This document shows positions 7,985 through 16,864 of a stretch of DNA of 64,000 nucleotides, in pieces; the stretch's first letter is position 1, and each line of letters starts with the position of its first letter. Made by a program: the position numbers and the translations under genes. Source of the DNA: Longispora sp040681875. GTDB taxonomy: Bacteria; Actinomycetota; Actinomycetes; Mycobacteriales; Micromonosporaceae. Location of the stretch: the NCBI RefSeq assembly GCF_040681875.1, contig NZ_JBFAZP010000003.1, forward strand, positions 124,001-188,000, in the 5' to 3' direction. The notes under the pieces were generated by a model. The model ran no database searches, had not been told where the DNA came from, and was given only the letters and a program-made list of their open reading frames with translations.

Positions 7985-9223
7985 ATGTTGCGGAGAAGAG
8001 TGCTGGCGGGCCTGTTCACGGCTGCCCTGCTGGCGACGGCGGGCTGCTCGGGGTCGGGGGACTCCGGCGGCGACGTCACGTTGACGTACGGGGTGTGGGA
8101 CAAGAACCAGGTGCCCGCGATGGAGAAGATCGCCACCGAGTTCACCAAGGCGCACCCGACCGTCAAGGTCAAGGTGGAGCTGACGCCGAACAAGGAGTAC
8201 TGGACGAAGCTCCAGACCGCGGTCACCGGCGGCAGCGCCCCCGACGTGTTCTGGATGAACGCCCCGCGCTTCGGGCTCTACGCCTCCTCCGGGGTGCTCG
8301 CGCCGATGGACAGCAAAGCGGACCTGTCCAAGTACCCGAAGTCGTTGGTGGACACCTACAACTGGCAGGGCAGGCAGTACGCGCTGCCGAAGGACTTCGA
8401 CACCATCGGGCTCTGGTACAACAAGGCGCTGTTCGACGCGGCGGGCGTGAAGTACCCCGATGAGACCTGGACCTGGGAGACCCTGACCGAGGCGGCGAAG
8501 AAGCTGACCGACCCGGCCAAGGGGCAGTTCGGGATCGCGGCGCCGGCCTACAGCCAGGAGAACTACTACAACACGATCTTCCAGTCCGGCGGCACGGTCG
8601 TGTCCGCCGACAGGAAGAAGTCCGGCTACGAGGACCCGGCCACCGTCAAGGGCCTCCAGTTCTGGGTGGACCTGATCAACAGGCACAAGGTGTCGCCGAC
8701 CGTGAAACAGATGTCGGACACCGAGCCGACCCAGCTGTTCACCTCGGGCAAGGTCGCCATGATGTACGGCGGCTCCTGGGAGGCCGTCGGCTTCGCCAAG
8801 GACGACGCGCTCAAGGGCAAGATCGACGTCGCGGTCCTGCCGCGGGGCGACAAGCGCGCCGTCGTGATCCACGGCCTCGGCAACGTGGTGTACGCCAAGA
8901 GCAAGCACCCGAAGGAGGCCCTGGAGTTCGCCACGTTCCTCGGTTCGGAGCAGGCGCACAGGATCCAGGCCGAGACGGGTACGGTGATCCCCGCCTACGA
9001 GGGCACGCAGGCGACGTGGGTCGGCGCGATGCCGCAGTACCAGCTGAAGGCGTTCCTCGACGAGCTGCCCTACGCCGTGGCGTACCCGATCTCGAAGAAC
9101 ACCGCCGGATGGGCCGACCAGGAGCGCAAGCTGCTCCCGCTGGCCTGGGACGGCTCACGCGACCTGCCGGGCGTGGCCAAGGAGCTCGCCACGGCCATGA
9201 ACGCGGCGCTGGCGAAGGAATGA
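7985..9223 (+). CDS. Extracellular sugar-binding lipoprotein of ABC importer (family 1)
   Basis: 412 residues from the ATG at 7985, with GGAAGG 8 nt upstream. The signal peptide ends in a lipobox (LLATAGC, Cys21), so the protein is anchored outside the membrane. The body is a family 1 solute-binding protein: YGVWDKNQVPAMEKIATEF, SAPDVFWMN, YALPKDFDTIGLWYNKALFDAAG and GKVAMMYGGSWE are all family-typical. It would deliver an oligosaccharide to the two permeases that follow. The stop overlaps the next start (ATGA), showing translational coupling. No ATPase gene is in the operon, as is common in actinomycetes where a shared MsiK-type ATPase serves many importers. Confidence 0.92.
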   Translation: MLRRRVLAGLFTAALLATAGCSGSGDSGGDVTLTYGVWDKNQVPAMEKIATEFTKAHPTVKVKVELTPNKEYWTKLQTAVTGGSAPDVFWMNAPRFGLYASSGVLAPMDSKADLSKYPKSLVDTYNWQGRQYALPKDFDTIGLWYNKALFDAAGVKYPDETWTWETLTEAAKKLTDPAKGQFGIAAPAYSQENYYNTIFQSGGTVVSADRKKSGYEDPATVKGLQFWVDLINRHKVSPTVKQMSDTEPTQLFTSGKVAMMYGGSWEAVGFAKDDALKGKIDVAVLPRGDKRAVVIHGLGNVVYAKSKHPKEALEFATFLGSEQAHRIQAETGTVIPAYEGTQATWVGAMPQYQLKAFLDELPYAVAYPISKNTAGWADQERKLLPLAWDGSRDLPGVAKELATAMNAALAKE

Positions 9224-10185
9224 CGGCGACGGAGTCCCGGGTGGCCGACGCGGTCACCCGGGCCCCGGGGTGGCTGGCCCGGCTCGGGGGCTCCGGGGGC
9301 GCGGGTCGGCGGCCGCGCGGCGACTGGCCCTGGGCGTACCTGATGATCGCCCCGACCGGGCTCGGCCTGGCCGTGTTCTACCTGTGGCCGGTCGTGCAGA
9401 CCGTCTACTTCAGCTTCACCGAGTGGGGCGCGTTCGGCGGGCACACCTGGGTCGGGTTCGCCAACTACACGACCCTGTTCCAGGACCCGGCCGTGGGGCA
9501 GGCGCTGCGGAACACGTTCGTCTACTCCGGACTGGTACTGCTCGGCGTGCCGCTGTCCATCGTGCTGGCGGTGCTGCTGAACACGCCGAAGCTGCGCGGC
9601 GTCAGCGTGTACCGCACGCTCTACTTCCTGCCGGTGGTCACCATGCCGGCGGCCGTGGCGATGCTCTGGCGGTGGATCTACAACGGCGACTACGGCCTGC
9701 TCAACTACGGCCTGTCCCTGTTCGGCGTCGACGGCCCGTACTGGGTCTCCGACGGCCGGGTCGTGCTGTACGCGATGGCCGTCGTCGGGGTGTGGACCCT
9801 GATCGGCTACAACGCGGTCATCTTCCTCGCCGGCCTGCAGGGCATCCCGCAGCACTACTACGAGGCGGCGGCCATCGACGGCGCCGGCCGGGTCCGGCAG
9901 TTCTTCTCGATCACGTTGCCGCTGCTGAGCCCCAGCATCTTCTTCGTGACGGTCCTGACCGTGATCGGTTCGCTCCAGATGTTCGACCTGATCTACATGA
10001 TGATGGACCGCGGCAACCCGGCGCTCACGGACAACCGGACCATCGTCTACCTCTTCTACGAGGCGGCGTTCGTCGACAACCGGCGCGGGTACGCGGCCTG
10101 CATCGCCGTCGTGCTGCTCGCCGTGATCCTGACGCTGACCGTGGTCCAGTTCCGGCTGCAGAAGAAGTGGGTGCACTATGAGTAG
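9220..10185 (+). CDS. Sugar ABC transporter permease (MalF/UgpA type)
   Basis: 321 residues from the ATG at 9220, which overlaps the binding-protein stop by 4 bp. After a 40-residue cytoplasmic N-terminus come about six membrane segments (LMIAPTGLGLAVFYLWPVV, VYSGLVLLGVPLSIVLAVLL and others). The EAA loop YYEAAAIDGAGRVRQFFSITLPLLSP is the contact site for the ATPase. It pairs with the next permease, whose start overlaps this stop by 8 bp. Confidence 0.93.
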   Translation: MTATESRVADAVTRAPGWLARLGGSGGAGRRPRGDWPWAYLMIAPTGLGLAVFYLWPVVQTVYFSFTEWGAFGGHTWVGFANYTTLFQDPAVGQALRNTFVYSGLVLLGVPLSIVLAVLLNTPKLRGVSVYRTLYFLPVVTMPAAVAMLWRWIYNGDYGLLNYGLSLFGVDGPYWVSDGRVVLYAMAVVGVWTLIGYNAVIFLAGLQGIPQHYYEAAAIDGAGRVRQFFSITLPLLSPSIFFVTVLTVIGSLQMFDLIYMMMDRGNPALTDNRTIVYLFYEAAFVDNRRGYAACIAVVLLAVILTLTVVQFRLQKKWVHYE

Positions 10186-10990
10186 GAGCCGACTCTGGCC
10201 GGTGCACCTGGTGCTCGCGATCGGCGCGGCGGCGATGGTGGCCCCGTTCTTCTGGGAGTTCCTCACCTCGGTGCAGTCGTTCGGGGAGTCCACCCGGATC
10301 CCGCCCACGTTCGTGCCCTCGTGGGAGTGGTCCAACTACGGCCGGGTCTTCGACTCCCTGCCGTTCGGCCGGCAGTTCCTCAACACGGTCCTGATGACCG
10401 CCGGGCGGACGCTGGCGCAACTCGTGTTCTGCGCGCTGGCCGGCTACGCGTTCGCCCGGCTGAGGTTCCCCGGGCGGGGCGCGCTGTTCGTCGTGTTCCT
10501 GTCCGTCCTCATGGTGCCCAGCCAGCTGTTCCTCATCCCGCAGTACCAGATCGTGTCGTCGTTGGGCTGGCTCAACACCCTCGCGGCGCTCATCGTGCCC
10601 GGGATGTTCAGCGCGTTCGGCACGTTCCTGCTCCGGCAGTTCTTCCTCGGTCTGCCCAACGACATCGAGGAGGCGGCCCGGATCGACGGCGCGAACCCGC
10701 TGCGGATCTTCTGGCACGTCATGCTGCCGCTGGCCCGCCCGGGGCTGCTCGCGCTGGGCATCCTCACCGTGCTGTGGTCCTGGAACGACCTGATGTGGCC
10801 CCTGGTCGTCAACACCTCCCCGGAGTCGATGACCCTGTCGGCCGGGCTGGCGACGTTGCAGGGCGAGCACCTCACCGAGTACCCGGTCCTGATGGCCGGC
10901 TCCCTGATGGCCACCCTCCCGGTCATCGTGATCTTCGTGGTGGCCCAGAAGCACCTCATCCAGGGCATCGCCTTCACCGGTTCCAAGTAG
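10178..10990 (+). CDS. Sugar ABC transporter permease (MalG/UgpE type)
   Basis: 270 residues, six predicted membrane segments, and the EAA loop DIEEAARIDGANPLRIFWHVMLPLARPG. N-terminal and C-terminal segments match the MalG branch, for example LVLAIGAAAMVAPFFWEFLTS and a C-terminal QKHLIQGIAFTGSK. It forms the heterodimeric channel with the preceding permease and is translationally coupled to it. The glycosidase gene follows after 44 bp and probably belongs to the same transcript. Confidence 0.93.
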   Translation: MSRSRLWPVHLVLAIGAAAMVAPFFWEFLTSVQSFGESTRIPPTFVPSWEWSNYGRVFDSLPFGRQFLNTVLMTAGRTLAQLVFCALAGYAFARLRFPGRGALFVVFLSVLMVPSQLFLIPQYQIVSSLGWLNTLAALIVPGMFSAFGTFLLRQFFLGLPNDIEEAARIDGANPLRIFWHVMLPLARPGLLALGILTVLWSWNDLMWPLVVNTSPESMTLSAGLATLQGEHLTEYPVLMAGSLMATLPVIVIFVVAQKHLIQGIAFTGSK

Positions 10991-11034
10991 CACTGCCTCA
11001 TCCCTCTCAACGACGGGCGGTCGGAAAGATGCGT

Positions 11035-14000
11035 ATGAAACCCCTGCTGGCGGCGGCGGTCGGACTGGTACTCGCCAGTTCGATCCTGTCGCCGGGCACC
11101 GCCGTGGCGGCCGATCCGGGCCACCTCGGCGCGGTCACCGGCTTCGCGGCCGACGGCGCCACCTACACCTTCAGCTCCGGCGCGGCCAAGGTCCGGGTCG
11201 TGTTCCAGAAGGCCGACGTGTTCCGGCTGTGGCTCGCCCCGGACGGCGAGTTCACCGACCCGGCGAACACGGCGCCCGCCGACCCGGCCGCGCCGAAGGC
11301 CAACCTGGTCGTCAAGACCGACTATCCGGTACCGGCGACCACGTGGAAGGAGACCCGCGACACCTACGAGCTGCGGACCGCCTCCATGCGGCTCGTGGCC
11401 CGCAAGAGCGCCCTGACCTTCACCCTGTACGGGGCCGACAACAAGAAGATCTGGGCCGAGACCGCGCCCCTGTCCTGGACCTCCGGCAGCGCCACCCAGA
11501 GCCTGAGCCGGGGCGACAAGGAGCAGTTCTTCGGCGGCGGCATGCAGAACGGCCGGTTCTCGCACCGCGACCAGACCATCGCCATCTCCACCGACTACAA
11601 CTGGGAGGACGGCGGCAACCCCAACGCCGTCCCGTACTACATGAGCACCGCCGGCTACGGCGTCTTCCGCAACACCTTCGCCCCGGGCAGCTACGCGTTC
11701 ACGGCGCCCGTGGCCACCACGCACGACGAGCGCCGCTTCGACGCGTACTTCTTCGTCGGCGACCTCAAGCAGTCCCTCGACCGGTACACCGAGCTGACCG
11801 GCCGGCCCTTCATGCCCCCGGTCTACGGCCTGGAGTACGGCGACGCCGACTGCTACAACCGGTCCAACCCCGGCTACAAGGGCACCCGCGACCCCGACAA
11901 GCTGCGCACCCCCGACGCGGTCAAGGTCGCCCAGGGCTTCGTGGACCACGACATGCCGCGCGGCTGGATGCTCGTCAACGACGGCTACGGCTGCGAGTAC
12001 GTGGACCTCGACCAGGTCGGCACCGCGCTGCGGGACCGCAAGATCGACATGGGACTGTGGACCGAGCGCGCCCTGACCAACCAGCCCTACGAGGTCGGCA
12101 CGGCCGGCGTCCGGGTCCGCAAGCTCGACGTCGCCTGGGTCGGCGAGGGCTACCGGCAGGCGCTGTCGGGCTGCGAGGACGCCCACGACGGCATCGAACG
12201 GCACTCCGACGCGCGCGGCTTCGTGTGGATGGTCGAGGGCTGGACCGGCTCGCAGCGCTGCGCGGTCACCTGGACCGGGGACCACGCCGGTTCGCTGGAC
12301 GCGATCCGCTGGCAGATCCCGGCCATCCACGGCTCCGGGCTGTCCGGGCAGGCGTACGCGGCCGGCGACATCGACGGCATCTTCGGCGGCTCCGCCGAGA
12401 GCTACGTGCGCGACCTGCAGTGGAAGGCGTTCACCCCGGCGCTGATGAGCATGTCGGGCTGGGCCGAGTACGACAAGCAGCCGTGGACCTACGGCGAGCC
12501 GTACACCAGCATCAACCGGAACTACCTGAAGCTGCGCGAACGGCTGCTGCCGTACTTCTACACGTACGCGGCCGAGGCGCACCGGACCGGTACCCCGATC
12601 GCGCGGTCCCTGGTCCTGGAGTACCCGGACGACCCGAAGACCTGGGGCGGCAACGCGACGGGCGAGTTCCTGGCCGGCGAGGACTTCCTCGTGGCCCCCG
12701 TGTCGACCTCCGGCGAGTCCCGGGGCGGCATCTACCTGCCCAAGGGCACCTGGGTCGACTACTGGTCCGGCCGGCTCTACCAGGGCCCGACCACGATCGA
12801 GAGCTACCAGGCGCCGCTGGCCACCCTGCCGCTGTTCGTCAAGGCCGGCGCCGTCGTGCCCATGTGGCCCGAGGGCATCAACAACCACCGGGACCGGGCG
12901 CCGGGCGACCGGCTGACCCTCGACGTGTACCCGGCCGGGAACTCGTCGTTCACCCTGCACGAGGACGACGGCGTGACCCGCTCCACGGCGTCGGCGGCCC
13001 AGGAGTTCACGGTCTCCGCCCCGAAGGACGGCCCCGGGAACGTGTCCGTCCGGATCGGCCCGTCGGTCGGCTCCTACACCGGCAGCCCGACCGCCCGGCC
13101 CTACGAGCTGACCGTGCACTCCGGCTCCGCCCCGACCATGGTCACCGTGGCGGGCGAGACCCTGCCCGCCCTGGACAAGGCGGCCTACGCCACGGCGACC
13201 ACCGGCTGGTACTACGACCCGGCCGACCGCGCCGGCGTGGTGCGCGTCAAGACCCCGTCGGTGGCCGTCACCGCGTCGGCGACCGTCGAACTCGTCGGCG
13301 GCACCGCCCTGGGCGGCCTGTACCCGACCGACGGGCTCGGGCGCGCCGAGATCGGGGCCCCGGCGTTCGCGCCGCCCGGCGTGACGCACGAGGAGAGCGT
13401 GCTGTTCCGCAACCTGACCGGCCAGCCGGTCAAGGACGTCAAGCTGAGCATCCAGACCCCGGCCGGTTGGACCGCCACCCCGGTGGGCCGCCCGACATCC
13501 GACCTGGTGCAGCCCGGCAAGGTGTTCGAGGTCCGGTTCCGGGTCACCCCCGCCGAGGGCCCGGGCGACAAGACCGTCACGGGCAAGGTCGACTACACGG
13601 TCCGGGGCCGGCAGAACTCCGCCGCCGCGAACGCGACCACCCAGGTGCCCTACGGCTCCCTGGCCGCCGCCCGTAACAACGTGGCGACCAGCGACGACGC
13701 GGCCACCACCGCCGGCAACATCGACGGCGCCGGTTCGAGCTTCTCGGCCCAGTCCCTCGCCGCCGCCGGGGCCGCCCCGGGCGCGACGGTCACCGTGAAG
13801 GGCACCTCCTTCACCTGGCCGGACGTGCCGGCGGGCCGGCCCGACAACGTGACCGCGAAGGGCCAGACGATCTCGCTGTCCGGCCAGGGCACGCACCTGG
13901 CGGTCCTCGCCACCGGCACGGGCCAGGCCAACGGGCCGGTGACGGTCCGCTACACCGACGGCAGTACGGAGACCCGGGACCTCGGGGTGCCGAACTGGTG

Positions 14001-14664
14001 CTGCGTCGACCCCGGCGGCTTCGGGGCGACCGTCGCGCTGAGCACCCTGGGGAAGAACACGCCGGCCGGGGCGCACCAGTACCCGACGACGCCCTACCGG
14101 GTGTTCTACCAGCAGGTCAGGATCGACCCCGGCAAGACGGTGCAGGCGATCACCCTGCCCGACGCGCCGGCCCTGCACCTGTTCGCCGCGACCGTGGCCA
14201 GCGTGCCGCTGCCGCCCGCCCCGACCGGCGACACCTGGGCCAGCGACCTGACCTGGGTCGAGTCGAGCAACGGCTGGGGGCCGGTCGAACGCGACCGCAG
14301 CAACGGCGAGGACGACGGCGGGGACGGCGCGCCGCTCACCCTGGCCGGCACCGTGTACCCCAAGGGACTCGGCGCGCACGCCGACTCCACCGTCACCTAC
14401 CACCTCGACAGGAAGTGCGGCCGGTTCACGGCCACCGTCGGAGTGGACGACGAGATCGCCGACTACGGCTCGGTGGTGTTCGCCGTCAAGGTCGACGGGG
14501 TGGAGAAGTACCGCTCGCCCCTGATGACCGGCACGTCGACGCCGGTACCGGTGTCGGTGGACATCACCGGGGCCCGGCTCGTCGACCTCGTGGTGACCGA
14601 CGGGGGTGACGGCAAGGGCGGCGACCACGCGGACTGGGCGGCGGCCCGGTTCGCCTGCGGGTAG
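11035..14664 (+). CDS. Secreted multidomain GH31 glycoside hydrolase with NEW3 and NPCBM modules
   Basis: 1209 residues from the ATG at 11035, preferred over the ATG at 11029 because GGAAAG (11023-11028) is then 6 nt away. The signal peptide (LLAAAVGLVLASSILSPGTAVA) is followed by a GH31 catalytic barrel. KLDVAW supplies the nucleophile Asp365 and WTGDH the acid/base Asp416, with FFGGGMQNG in the N-terminal beta-sandwich. After a C-terminal beta-domain there is a NEW3 domain (about 763-857), a GH92-type beta-sandwich (about 870-1055) and an NPCBM/NEW2 domain (about 1066-1209). GH31 includes alpha-glucosidases, xylosidases and galactosidases; the specificity cannot be fixed here. The preceding importer would take up the released sugars. 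Confidence 0.88.
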   Translation: MKPLLAAAVGLVLASSILSPGTAVAADPGHLGAVTGFAADGATYTFSSGAAKVRVVFQKADVFRLWLAPDGEFTDPANTAPADPAAPKANLVVKTDYPVPATTWKETRDTYELRTASMRLVARKSALTFTLYGADNKKIWAETAPLSWTSGSATQSLSRGDKEQFFGGGMQNGRFSHRDQTIAISTDYNWEDGGNPNAVPYYMSTAGYGVFRNTFAPGSYAFTAPVATTHDERRFDAYFFVGDLKQSLDRYTELTGRPFMPPVYGLEYGDADCYNRSNPGYKGTRDPDKLRTPDAVKVAQGFVDHDMPRGWMLVNDGYGCEYVDLDQVGTALRDRKIDMGLWTERALTNQPYEVGTAGVRVRKLDVAWVGEGYRQALSGCEDAHDGIERHSDARGFVWMVEGWTGSQRCAVTWTGDHAGSLDAIRWQIPAIHGSGLSGQAYAAGDIDGIFGGSAESYVRDLQWKAFTPALMSMSGWAEYDKQPWTYGEPYTSINRNYLKLRERLLPYFYTYAAEAHRTGTPIARSLVLEYPDDPKTWGGNATGEFLAGEDFLVAPVSTSGESRGGIYLPKGTWVDYWSGRLYQGPTTIESYQAPLATLPLFVKAGAVVPMWPEGINNHRDRAPGDRLTLDVYPAGNSSFTLHEDDGVTRSTASAAQEFTVSAPKDGPGNVSVRIGPSVGSYTGSPTARPYELTVHSGSAPTMVTVAGETLPALDKAAYATATTGWYYDPADRAGVVRVKTPSVAVTASATVELVGGTALGGLYPTDGLGRAEIGAPAFAPPGVTHEESVLFRNLTGQPVKDVKLSIQTPAGWTATPVGRPTSDLVQPGKVFEVRFRVTPAEGPGDKTVTGKVDYTVRGRQNSAAANATTQVPYGSLAAARNNVATSDDAATTAGNIDGAGSSFSAQSLAAAGAAPGATVTVKGTSFTWPDVPAGRPDNVTAKGQTISLSGQGTHLAVLATGTGQANGPVTVRYTDGSTETRDLGVPNWCCVDPGGFGATVALSTLGKNTPAGAHQYPTTPYRVFYQQVRIDPGKTVQAITLPDAPALHLFAATVASVPLPPAPTGDTWASDLTWVESSNGWGPVERDRSNGEDDGGDGAPLTLAGTVYPKGLGAHADSTVTYHLDRKCGRFTATVGVDDEIADYGSVVFAVKVDGVEKYRSPLMTGTSTPVPVSVDITGARLVDLVVTDGGDGKGGDHADWAAARFACG

Positions 14665-14672
14665 CGGAGACC

Positions 14673-14707
14673 GGGGTTCCGGGTCGGTCGGGCCGGCCCG
14701 GAACCCC
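14673..14707. terminator. Hairpin terminator of the glycosidase operon
   Basis: A perfect 11-bp stem (GGGGTTCCGGG at 14673-14683 with CCCGGAACCCC at 14697-14707) and a 13-nt loop lie 8 bp after the GH31 stop. Confidence 0.75.
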
Positions 14708-14804
14708 ACCACGCCCCGTGACCGGCGGCGACCTGTGCACAGTTGTCCGTCGCGGTGCCCGTCCTCTAGGGTGGGCCGCCTGTGTCAGTTGCGACGGGGA
14801 GTGG

Positions 14805-15662
14805 GTGGGCTCGGTGGGGCGGGAGCGGTTGGAGCAGGCGTACGCGGCCTGGGAGACCCAGGACTGGAAGACCGCCGCCGAACTGTTGGAGGTCCTCGCC
14901 GCCGACTATCCCGACCACGCCGGCTGTCCCGCGTGGCTGTTCGACGCGGCCCTCGCGCACAAGTTCCGCCGGGACTGGGCGCGCGCCTACTCGATGGGCG
15001 TGCGGGCCGCCGCCCGGGTCCAGCGTGGAGTCCAGGAGCCCGCGTACTGGAACCTCGGCATCGCCGCCACCGTCCTCGGCGAGTGGGCCACCGCCCGCGA
15101 TGCCTGGCAGGGCTTCGGCATCGACCTCGCGCCCGGCGACGGCGAGATCGTCGACGACTTCGGCATGACGTGCGTCCGGCTCGACGAGGCCGACGGCTCC
15201 GAGGTCGTCTGGGCGCGCCGGATCTGCCCCACCCGGGCCCGGGTCGTCAGCATCCCCACCGCCTCGGAGCGCCGGTTCGGCGAGATCGTGCTGCACGACG
15301 GCGCGCCGAACGGCGAACGCGTGGTCGGCGACCAGACGTTCCCGGTGTTCGACGAGATCCTGCTGTGGCGCACGTCCGAGCTGTCCTCGTGGACGGTGAC
15401 GGTGACCGTGCCGGCCCCCGGGGACCTGGAGGACCTGGTGGACCTGTTCGACGCGCGCGGCCTGTGCGCCGAGCCGGCCGCGAACACCCGGGTGCTGTGC
15501 CGGTGCTGCAGCGAGGGGAGCGTGACCCAGGAACGGGTGGTCGCGCCCGGTACCCAACTGGTGTGGCTCGCCGGGCCGGCGGGGCTCCTCGACGGACTGT
15601 TGGACGGCTGGCGGCTGGCGGCGCTCGGCCGGGCCTGGGCGGACCTGCGCCCGGCGCACTGA
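14805..15662 (+). CDS. Tetratricopeptide-like protein of unknown function
   Basis: About 285 residues. The N-terminal third is helical with two TPR-like units (YAAWETQDWKTAAELLEVLAADYP; YWNLGIAATVLGEWATARDAW). The rest is mixed alpha/beta with RRICPTRARVVSIPTAS and a CRCCSEG cysteine cluster near the C-terminus. I recognise it only as a conserved hypothetical type seen in actinobacteria. The start is uncertain: GTG at 14805 or GTG at 14814 are both possible and neither has an ideally spaced ribosome site. There is no signal peptide, so it is cytoplasmic. The HEAT-like gene follows after 28 bp, probably in the same transcript. Confidence 0.7.
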   Translation: MGSVGRERLEQAYAAWETQDWKTAAELLEVLAADYPDHAGCPAWLFDAALAHKFRRDWARAYSMGVRAAARVQRGVQEPAYWNLGIAATVLGEWATARDAWQGFGIDLAPGDGEIVDDFGMTCVRLDEADGSEVVWARRICPTRARVVSIPTASERRFGEIVLHDGAPNGERVVGDQTFPVFDEILLWRTSELSSWTVTVTVPAPGDLEDLVDLFDARGLCAEPAANTRVLCRCCSEGSVTQERVVAPGTQLVWLAGPAGLLDGLLDGWRLAALGRAWADLRPAH

Positions 15663-15690
15663 TGTCGGACCCGGATGACAGGATATCCGG

Positions 15691-16752
15691 GTGCTGACCG
15701 GACTGGACGACATCAACTGGACACGGCTCGGCCGCGCGCCCGGATCCGCCGGGGACGTGCCCGACCTGATCCGCGCCCTGCTGGCCCCCGACGAGAGGAC
15801 CCGCGACGAGGCCCTCGGCGGGCTGTACGGCACGATCTTCCACCAGGGCGCCCGCTTCGAGGCGACGGCGCACGCGGTGCCGTTCCTCCTGGAGGTGCTC
15901 GCCGCGCAGGCCCCCGCCGACCAGTCCACCCTGCTGGGCCTGCTGGCGGCCCTCACGGTCGGCTACGACGAGAACTGGCTGCCCGCCGGCCTGACGGAGG
16001 CCGAGCTGTGGTCGGACCCGGCGGCGTCGGCGGCCTACGGGGCGGTGCGCGCGGGCGTCGGGCTCTACCGCGACCTGCTCGGCTCGCCCGACCTCGGGGT
16101 CCGCACCATGGCCGCCTACCTGCTGGCCTGGTTCCCCGACGACGCCGAGGACAGCCTGCCGCCCCTGGTGGAACTCGTCTCCCCGGAGGAGTACGAGGGC
16201 GTGGCGGCCACCGCCCTGGTCGCGATCGGGCTGCTCGGCGGCACCTTCGAGCGTCCCGTCGACAACCGGCCGGTCATCGGCTGGGCCGCCGCCGTCGCCG
16301 CCGCCCGGGTGCGGGGCGCCGACGCGGACCAGGCGGTCGCCGACGAGCTGCTCGGCTGGACCCGCACCGGGGCGGGGGTCCGGTGGGAGATCCCGTTCCT
16401 GGAGGGCGACCTCTCCGGGTACGCGGCCCTGGCGCTCGCCCAGCTCGGCCCCGCCCACGTCGAGGCCACCTACGACGCGCTGCTCACCCGGATGCCCACC
16501 GTGACGGGTACGGAGACCCTGCCGGTGCTCGGCGAGGCGCTGCGGTTGGCGTTCCCGACCGGTCCGCTCGCCGAGGGGGTGCCGGCCACCGGGCTCGACG
16601 AGCGGCAGGTCCGGCTGGCCCGGGTGCTCGCCGAGCACGAGGGGCCGTGGAAGATCGGGGAGCAGACGTTCGGCAACGTGTCCATGCTGGTCCGGTCGTA
16701 CGGGCTGCCGTCGGACCGGGAGTCGCTGCGGTCGTTCCTGGGATCGGTCTAG
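15691..16752 (+). CDS. HEAT-repeat-like protein of unknown function
   Basis: 353 residues, starting at a GTG with AGGA 8 nt upstream. The chain is a run of paired helices typical of HEAT/ARM solenoids: DLIRALLAPDERTRDEALGGLYGTIFHQG, AHAVPFLLEVLAA and VRTMAAYLLAWFPDDAEDSLPPLVELV. I see no catalytic motif, signal peptide or membrane segment. Proteins of this kind are common in actinomycetes, often as paralogues; a much larger HEAT protein lies at 41790-46346. Probably a protein-binding scaffold, but the partner is unknown. Confidence 0.75.
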   Translation: MLTGLDDINWTRLGRAPGSAGDVPDLIRALLAPDERTRDEALGGLYGTIFHQGARFEATAHAVPFLLEVLAAQAPADQSTLLGLLAALTVGYDENWLPAGLTEAELWSDPAASAAYGAVRAGVGLYRDLLGSPDLGVRTMAAYLLAWFPDDAEDSLPPLVELVSPEEYEGVAATALVAIGLLGGTFERPVDNRPVIGWAAAVAAARVRGADADQAVADELLGWTRTGAGVRWEIPFLEGDLSGYAALALAQLGPAHVEATYDALLTRMPTVTGTETLPVLGEALRLAFPTGPLAEGVPATGLDERQVRLARVLAEHEGPWKIGEQTFGNVSMLVRSYGLPSDRESLRSFLGSV

Positions 16753-16765
16753 GCGGGCCGGGGTG

Positions 16766-16798
16766 CCGGCGGAGCACCGGACGCGGGTGCTCCGCCGG
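16766..16798. terminator. Bidirectional hairpin terminator
   Basis: A perfect 13-bp stem (CCGGCGGAGCACC, 16766-16778, with its complement at 16786-16798) and a 7-nt loop separate the convergent HEAT-like and GH27 genes. Confidence 0.75.
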
Positions 16799-16864
16799 AC
16801 CCCCTCACCCAGCTGCGGGCGGCCGTTGTGACCGCCCGCCGCCGAGCGGGTCTGGGGGCGGACG

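Noticed and set aside
14766..15956. Long antisense frame over the TPR-like gene
   Set aside because: Typical third-position GC shadow; no ribosome site or family motif, while the plus-strand frame has TPR character.
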